This document shows positions 22,003-24,731 of a DNA stretch of 24,731 bases, in pieces; the stretch's first letter is position 1; the number at the start of each line of letters is the position of its first letter. The position numbers were made by a program, and so were the translations under genes. The notes beneath the pieces are model-generated. The model saw nothing but the letters and a program-made list of their open reading frames with translations, was not told where the DNA came from and did not search any database. Source of the stretch: an uncultured Gammaproteobacteria bacterium (GTDB lineage: Bacteria; Pseudomonadota; Gammaproteobacteria; Rariloculales; Rariloculaceae); the NCBI GenBank assembly GCA_946887385.1, contig CAMPKU010000029.1, forward strand, positions 1-24,731. Direction: 5' to 3'.

Positions 22003-22704
22003 TCAGCCGATCTCCGCGGCCGTGGCGGCCGGCGACGGGTAGCCTTCCGGCGACGTGAGAAATTGGCGCAGCTGATCCGAGAGATCGCGGCAGGCGTGGT
22101 TTTGCGGGCGAGTGACCAGCGGAATCGGAATGATGACGGCCGGCATCACGGAGCGGCCTTTCACGTCCGCATGGATCGTGCCTTCCGATTCAACGTCCTG
22201 AATGTCCCATACCGTGGCGTCGTAACGCGAGTCGTCTTCCCACCACGCGAGGCCCATGCAGCCGGCGCCGCCCACTCCGGCTGCGCATGTGATGCCGCCG
22301 CCGCTCGCCACGCGGTCCGTCGATCCATCCACCCAAACGACGTAGCGAACGCCCGTGCTGCGCACTTGGTCGAGCACGCCAGGTCGCTCGAGCAGCACGT
22401 TGAGATCCTCCGTGCTGAGCGGTGCCGTGGACGGCTCGAACCACGGATACATCTTGTCCTCGAACTCCTTCGAGGAGTGCACGTCGAGCCCGTTCTTGCC
22501 GTCGGCCAATCCGTCGCTCAAGCATTGGACGAACTCTTCCTCGGCTTCGTGCGTCGAGTGCTGCTTACGCGCGAGGACCACGACGTGCTCGCCTTCGGCG
22601 ATGACGGCGTCGGTTTGCTTGTAGGGCTCGATGCGCGAGGTGATACCACAGGCGCCGATGATCGGCACGGTTGCGATGACGCCGAGAAGGCAAAGCCGGC
22701 GCAT
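22003..22704 (-). CDS. Unrecognised lipoprotein
   Basis: A 233-aa lipoprotein starting at ATG 22704. The signal is MRRLCLLGVIATVPIIGAC with Cys19 lipidated and Gly at +2. The open frame extends 23 codons further upstream, but that part overlaps the preceding gene and destroys the signal position. The mature protein has a Rossmann-like N-terminal half (AVIAEGEHVVVLARKQ), a STGVRYVVWVDG strand, a GAGCMGLAWWEDDSRYDATVWDIQD segment and four further cysteines that could form disulfides. No family is recognised. The start lies one base after the stop of the upstream lipoprotein gene (TAGCATG), so the two are translationally coupled and probably work together at the envelope. Confidence 0.75.
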   Translation of the reverse strand: MRRLCLLGVIATVPIIGACGITSRIEPYKQTDAVIAEGEHVVVLARKQHSTHEAEEEFVQCLSDGLADGKNGLDVHSSKEFEDKMYPWFEPSTAPLSTEDLNVLLERPGVLDQVRSTGVRYVVWVDGSTDRVASGGGITCAAGVGGAGCMGLAWWEDDSRYDATVWDIQDVESEGTIHADVKGRSVMPAVIIPIPLVTRPQNHACRDLSDQLRQFLTSPEGYPSPAATAAEIG

Positions 22705-22705
22705 G

Positions 22706-23389
22706 CTATTCGAGGGCCGGCGGCGCGTCTTCGCCGACGGCTGCTTGGGGGCCCACGGTGACGGCTGTGACATCGTTCTTACCCTCTAACCAGGCTCTAA
22801 GTTGCGGTTGCTCGCTGAACTTCGTGGAGATGGTGGCGCCGGCTTCGCGCATGGCGACGATCGCGGCGCGATGGACGGCGTCTTCCGCATCCCGAATCAG
22901 CTCCGACTTTCCGTAGCCGGACACCGGCCATTCGATGACGGTTCCGCCGCCCGGCTCGTAAACGGTGATCTCGTATTGAAGCCACACTTCTACGAACTCG
23001 TCGCGCTCCCCGGTGGGAACGTCGAACTCGAATTTGTCGAGCCGCGTCTCGATGATGCCGTCCAGCGTGCGATTGCCCGCTGCAGCCGCCAGAGAGTCGA
23101 GCTCGGTGGTGGTGCGAAACATTTGCTTGAACAACGGCGCGAGCATCGCGACGTTGGCATCGCCGAGGGCGATCGTCCAAAGGGACTGATCGGGGATATC
23201 CTCGGTGTAGATGAAATTGTAGAGCTCATCCGGAATGACGATGCCCATGCTCACCGGCAACGGATCGATCAACGGTATGGGGAAAGTGGATTCGACGATG
23301 ACCTGGGAGCCGCCGCAACCTGCGACGTAAGCTGCCGCCGCCACGCTGAGCCAGCGCAGCTTCGACCGGTGTAAAGGCGAAAGCGACAT
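22706..23389 (-). CDS. Unrecognised lipoprotein, first gene of a coupled pair
   Basis: A 227-aa lipoprotein starting at ATG 23389. The signal ends AAAAYVAGC with Cys25 lipidated and Gly at +2. The frame is open to 23551, but the added 54 residues are low-quality sequence before a clear signal peptide. The mature start reads VIVESTFPIPLIDPLPVSMGI, then PDELYNFIYTEDIPDQS, with later segments LDKFEFDVPTGERDEFVEVW and YEITVYEPGGGTVIEWPVSGYG. That pattern suggests a mixed alpha/beta periplasmic domain. I do not recognise the family. The ribosome-binding site is not clear. Confidence 0.75.
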   Translation of the reverse strand: MSLSPLHRSKLRWLSVAAAAYVAGCGGSQVIVESTFPIPLIDPLPVSMGIVIPDELYNFIYTEDIPDQSLWTIALGDANVAMLAPLFKQMFRTTTELDSLAAAAGNRTLDGIIETRLDKFEFDVPTGERDEFVEVWLQYEITVYEPGGGTVIEWPVSGYGKSELIRDAEDAVHRAAIVAMREAGATISTKFSEQPQLRAWLEGKNDVTAVTVGPQAAVGEDAPPALE

Positions 23390-23428
23390 GAGCGGAATCT
23401 TAAGTCCTCGAGGAGGCAAAGAGGGCCT

Positions 23429-23531
23429 CGATTGAACGTTAACACCGAACCCGGGCGGCCAAAAGACCTTCGCGGACATCGCCCTTTCGACCTCGGAAAA
23501 GGCGGAAAAATTCAGCCGCCGATTGAACGTT
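23429..23531. repeat. 12-bp direct repeat in a divergent intergenic region
   Basis: CGATTGAACGTT occurs at 23429-23440 and again at 23520-23531, 91 bases apart in the same orientation. Both lie in the 246-base gap between the divergent lipoprotein and outer-membrane protein genes. Between them, GCCCTTTC and GAAAAGGC form an imperfect inverted repeat. The repeats may be operator half-sites; no regulator is identified, and no convincing promoter was found in this gap. Confidence 0.5.
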
Positions 23532-23635
23532 CGACGCCGTTCGCGGAACACCCCGTAGCAAGTGTGACGCCGTCAGTGGGTAGGCAGCGATCGGCCGAGC
23601 TACCGTGCCGCAACATTCGCCAAGGAGACGGTTCG

Positions 23636-24280
23636 ATGTTCCGCGGGATTACCGTAGCGCTGCTTACTTTGCCGGCCTCGCTCGCACTCGCCGAGGGCCG
23701 TGCGGTTGCTCTCAAGGTGGGCGCTCTCGGCTTCGGCGCCGAATACACCCACGAGCTCACGGACCGCATCGCCGTACGCGGCGGCCTGTACGGCTCCAAG
23801 CTCGGCGTGGACTTCGAAGAATCCGGAATCGAGTACGAGGCCGACGTGGTGTGGGACTCGCTCGTCGCCGGCATCGACTTTCACCCGTTGAAATCGGCGT
23901 TGCGCTTGAGCGCCGGGGGGATCAAGAACGACCACGCGCTCGAGCTGGGGAGCCGGCCGACGGCGCCGCAGACGATCAACGACGAAACCTATACGCCCGC
24001 TCAAATCGGCACCTTAGAGGGCGGCGTGGTCTTCGACGATACGGCAAGGTTCGTGGGGCTCGGCTGGGACTGGTCGCGCGACAAACGCCTATTCGGCATG
24101 TCGTTCGACATCGGCCTCATCGACCAAGGCGATCCCAGGGTCGTGCTGCGCGGCACCGGTACGCTGTTGGGTGACCCGTCGTTCGAGCAAGACATCGACG
24201 CCGAGGCGGCGCAGCTCCAAGACGACATCGACGCCGACGTGGTGCCGTTCTTTTCAGTCGGTTTCCAGTTTCGGTTCTAA
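23636..24280 (+). CDS. Outer-membrane beta-barrel-like protein
   Basis: A 214-aa protein with a signal peptide (MFRGITVALLTLPASLALA, cleavage near residue 19-20) and a mature part of alternating hydrophobic and polar residues typical of transmembrane beta strands (ALKVGALGFGAEYTHEL, IAVRGGLYGSKLGVDF, SALRLSAGGI). It ends GFQFRF, with the terminal phenylalanine recognised by the BAM complex. ATG 23636 follows AAGGAG with 8-base spacing. I cannot name the family; size and strand pattern suggest a small 8-10-stranded barrel. Its stop overlaps the stop of the convergent MotB-like gene. Confidence 0.8.
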   Translation: MFRGITVALLTLPASLALAEGRAVALKVGALGFGAEYTHELTDRIAVRGGLYGSKLGVDFEESGIEYEADVVWDSLVAGIDFHPLKSALRLSAGGIKNDHALELGSRPTAPQTINDETYTPAQIGTLEGGVVFDDTARFVGLGWDWSRDKRLFGMSFDIGLIDQGDPRVVLRGTGTLLGDPSFEQDIDAEAAQLQDDIDADVVPFFSVGFQFRF

Positions 24281-24731
24281 GGCTCGACCGCCGGCGGCTC
24301 GCCGGTGAAGGCGCCGGGACGGTCGCGGCCGTTGGCGAACGTGATGTCCACGCGGCGGTTCAGCGCGCGGTTCGCCGCCGTGTCGTTGGCCGCGCGCGGC
24401 TGCGTGTCGGCATGGCCGCTGACCATGAGCCGTGCGGGATCGAGACCCGCGGCAAGCAGCTCGTGCCCCACGGAGGCGGCCCGGGCCGCGGAGAGCTCCC
24501 AGTTCGAGCGATAGGGCCCGCTGCTGCGGATGGGCACGTTGTCGGTGTGCCCCGAGACCGTGATCGCGCCCGTCATGCCGCCCACCAGCGAGCCGATGCG
24601 CGCCAGCGTCGCACGCGACTCCGGCTCGATCGCCGCGCTGCCCGACGGGAATGAGTCCTTCTCGAGCAGTTGAATCACCACGTTCGAGCCTTCCTGGCGG
24701 ATCAGCAAGCGGCCGTCGTCGATGTCCGGGC
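24277..24731 (-). CDS. MotB/OmpA-family peptidoglycan-binding protein, C-terminal part
   Basis: The gene enters from the right edge; 150 C-terminal residues are visible. They form an OmpA-like peptidoglycan-binding domain: RQEGSNVVIQLLEKDSFPSG, ITVSGHTDNVPI, YRSNWELSAARAASVGHELL and the closing NRALNRRVDITF. The DNVPI-YRSNWELSAARA signature is that of flagellar stator MotB/MotD proteins rather than OmpA or Pal. The N-terminal membrane helix that would settle this is outside the window. A MotA-type partner would be expected to the right. The C-terminus ends GAFTGEPPAVEP. Confidence 0.85.
   Translation of the reverse strand, partial: PDIDDGRLLIRQEGSNVVIQLLEKDSFPSGSAAIEPESRATLARIGSLVGGMTGAITVSGHTDNVPIRSSGPYRSNWELSAARAASVGHELLAAGLDPARLMVSGHADTQPRAANDTAANRALNRRVDITFANGRDRPGAFTGEPPAVEP

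Noticed and set aside
1..24731. CRISPR array, insertion sequence, prophage or integrative element
   Set aside because: No regularly spaced repeats, transposase, integrase or phage gene was found; the tRNA-Ser is not followed by an integrase or a repeated 3' end.

Overview
The window is a compact, GC-rich chromosomal segment of a gammaproteobacterium. Conserved neighbourhoods (bepA-bcp-gcvR next to dapA; ffs-dnaX-ybaB-recR; prc, orn, a DUF1249/YqiB protein, and an Rrf2-type SUF regulator) point to a Xanthomonadales, Nevskiales or Steroidobacterales-like lineage. That placement is inference from gene content, not a database match. I see no insertion sequence, prophage, CRISPR array or integrase. 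No gene-free stretch exceeds 300 bases; the longest, about 246 bases at 23390-23635, holds a 12-bp direct repeat.

Layout. 1-2886 (minus): gcvR, bcp, bepA and the 5' part of an Rrf2-family SUF regulator running off the left edge. The regulator has its own promoter overlapped by an IscR-type-1-like site. 2887-5648 (plus): dapA, a short lipoprotein in the place where bamC normally sits, and a CNNM/CorC-like CBS membrane protein. gcvR and dapA diverge around an 11-bp-arm palindrome. 5656-9037: an M23 peptidase (minus), a secreted two-domain VOC protein (plus) and an NmrA-like dehydrogenase fold protein (minus). 9109-12987: tRNA-Ser(GGA) (minus), the 4.5S SRP RNA, then dnaX, ybaB, recR, hinT and orn (plus). 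13091-15410 (plus): an SH3/coiled-coil membrane-anchored protein, a DUF1249 protein and an unrecognised coiled-coil protein. 15421-15463 is a long REP-like palindrome. 15466-17511 (minus) is prc.

17641-24731: a small membrane protein (plus); a minus-strand cluster of a Ycf46-like AAA+ ATPase, a coiled-coil FHA protein, a two-segment membrane protein and a proline-rich small protein; two translationally coupled lipoproteins (minus); an outer-membrane beta-barrel-like protein (plus); and the C-terminal part of a MotB/OmpA-family protein (minus) running off the right edge.

Most of the window is housekeeping: lysine synthesis, Fe-S regulation, DNA replication and recombination, envelope quality control. 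The best candidate for an undescribed system is the AAA+ ATPase / FHA coiled-coil / membrane protein cluster at 17942-21874, with a perfect CRP-like TGTGA-N6-TCACA site inside it. Next are the coupled lipoproteins at 22003-23389. Several starts were moved from the longest reading frame using ribosome-binding sites and family alignment: bepA, gcvR, dapA, the CNNM protein, recR, orn, the coiled-coil protein, prc and both lipoproteins.
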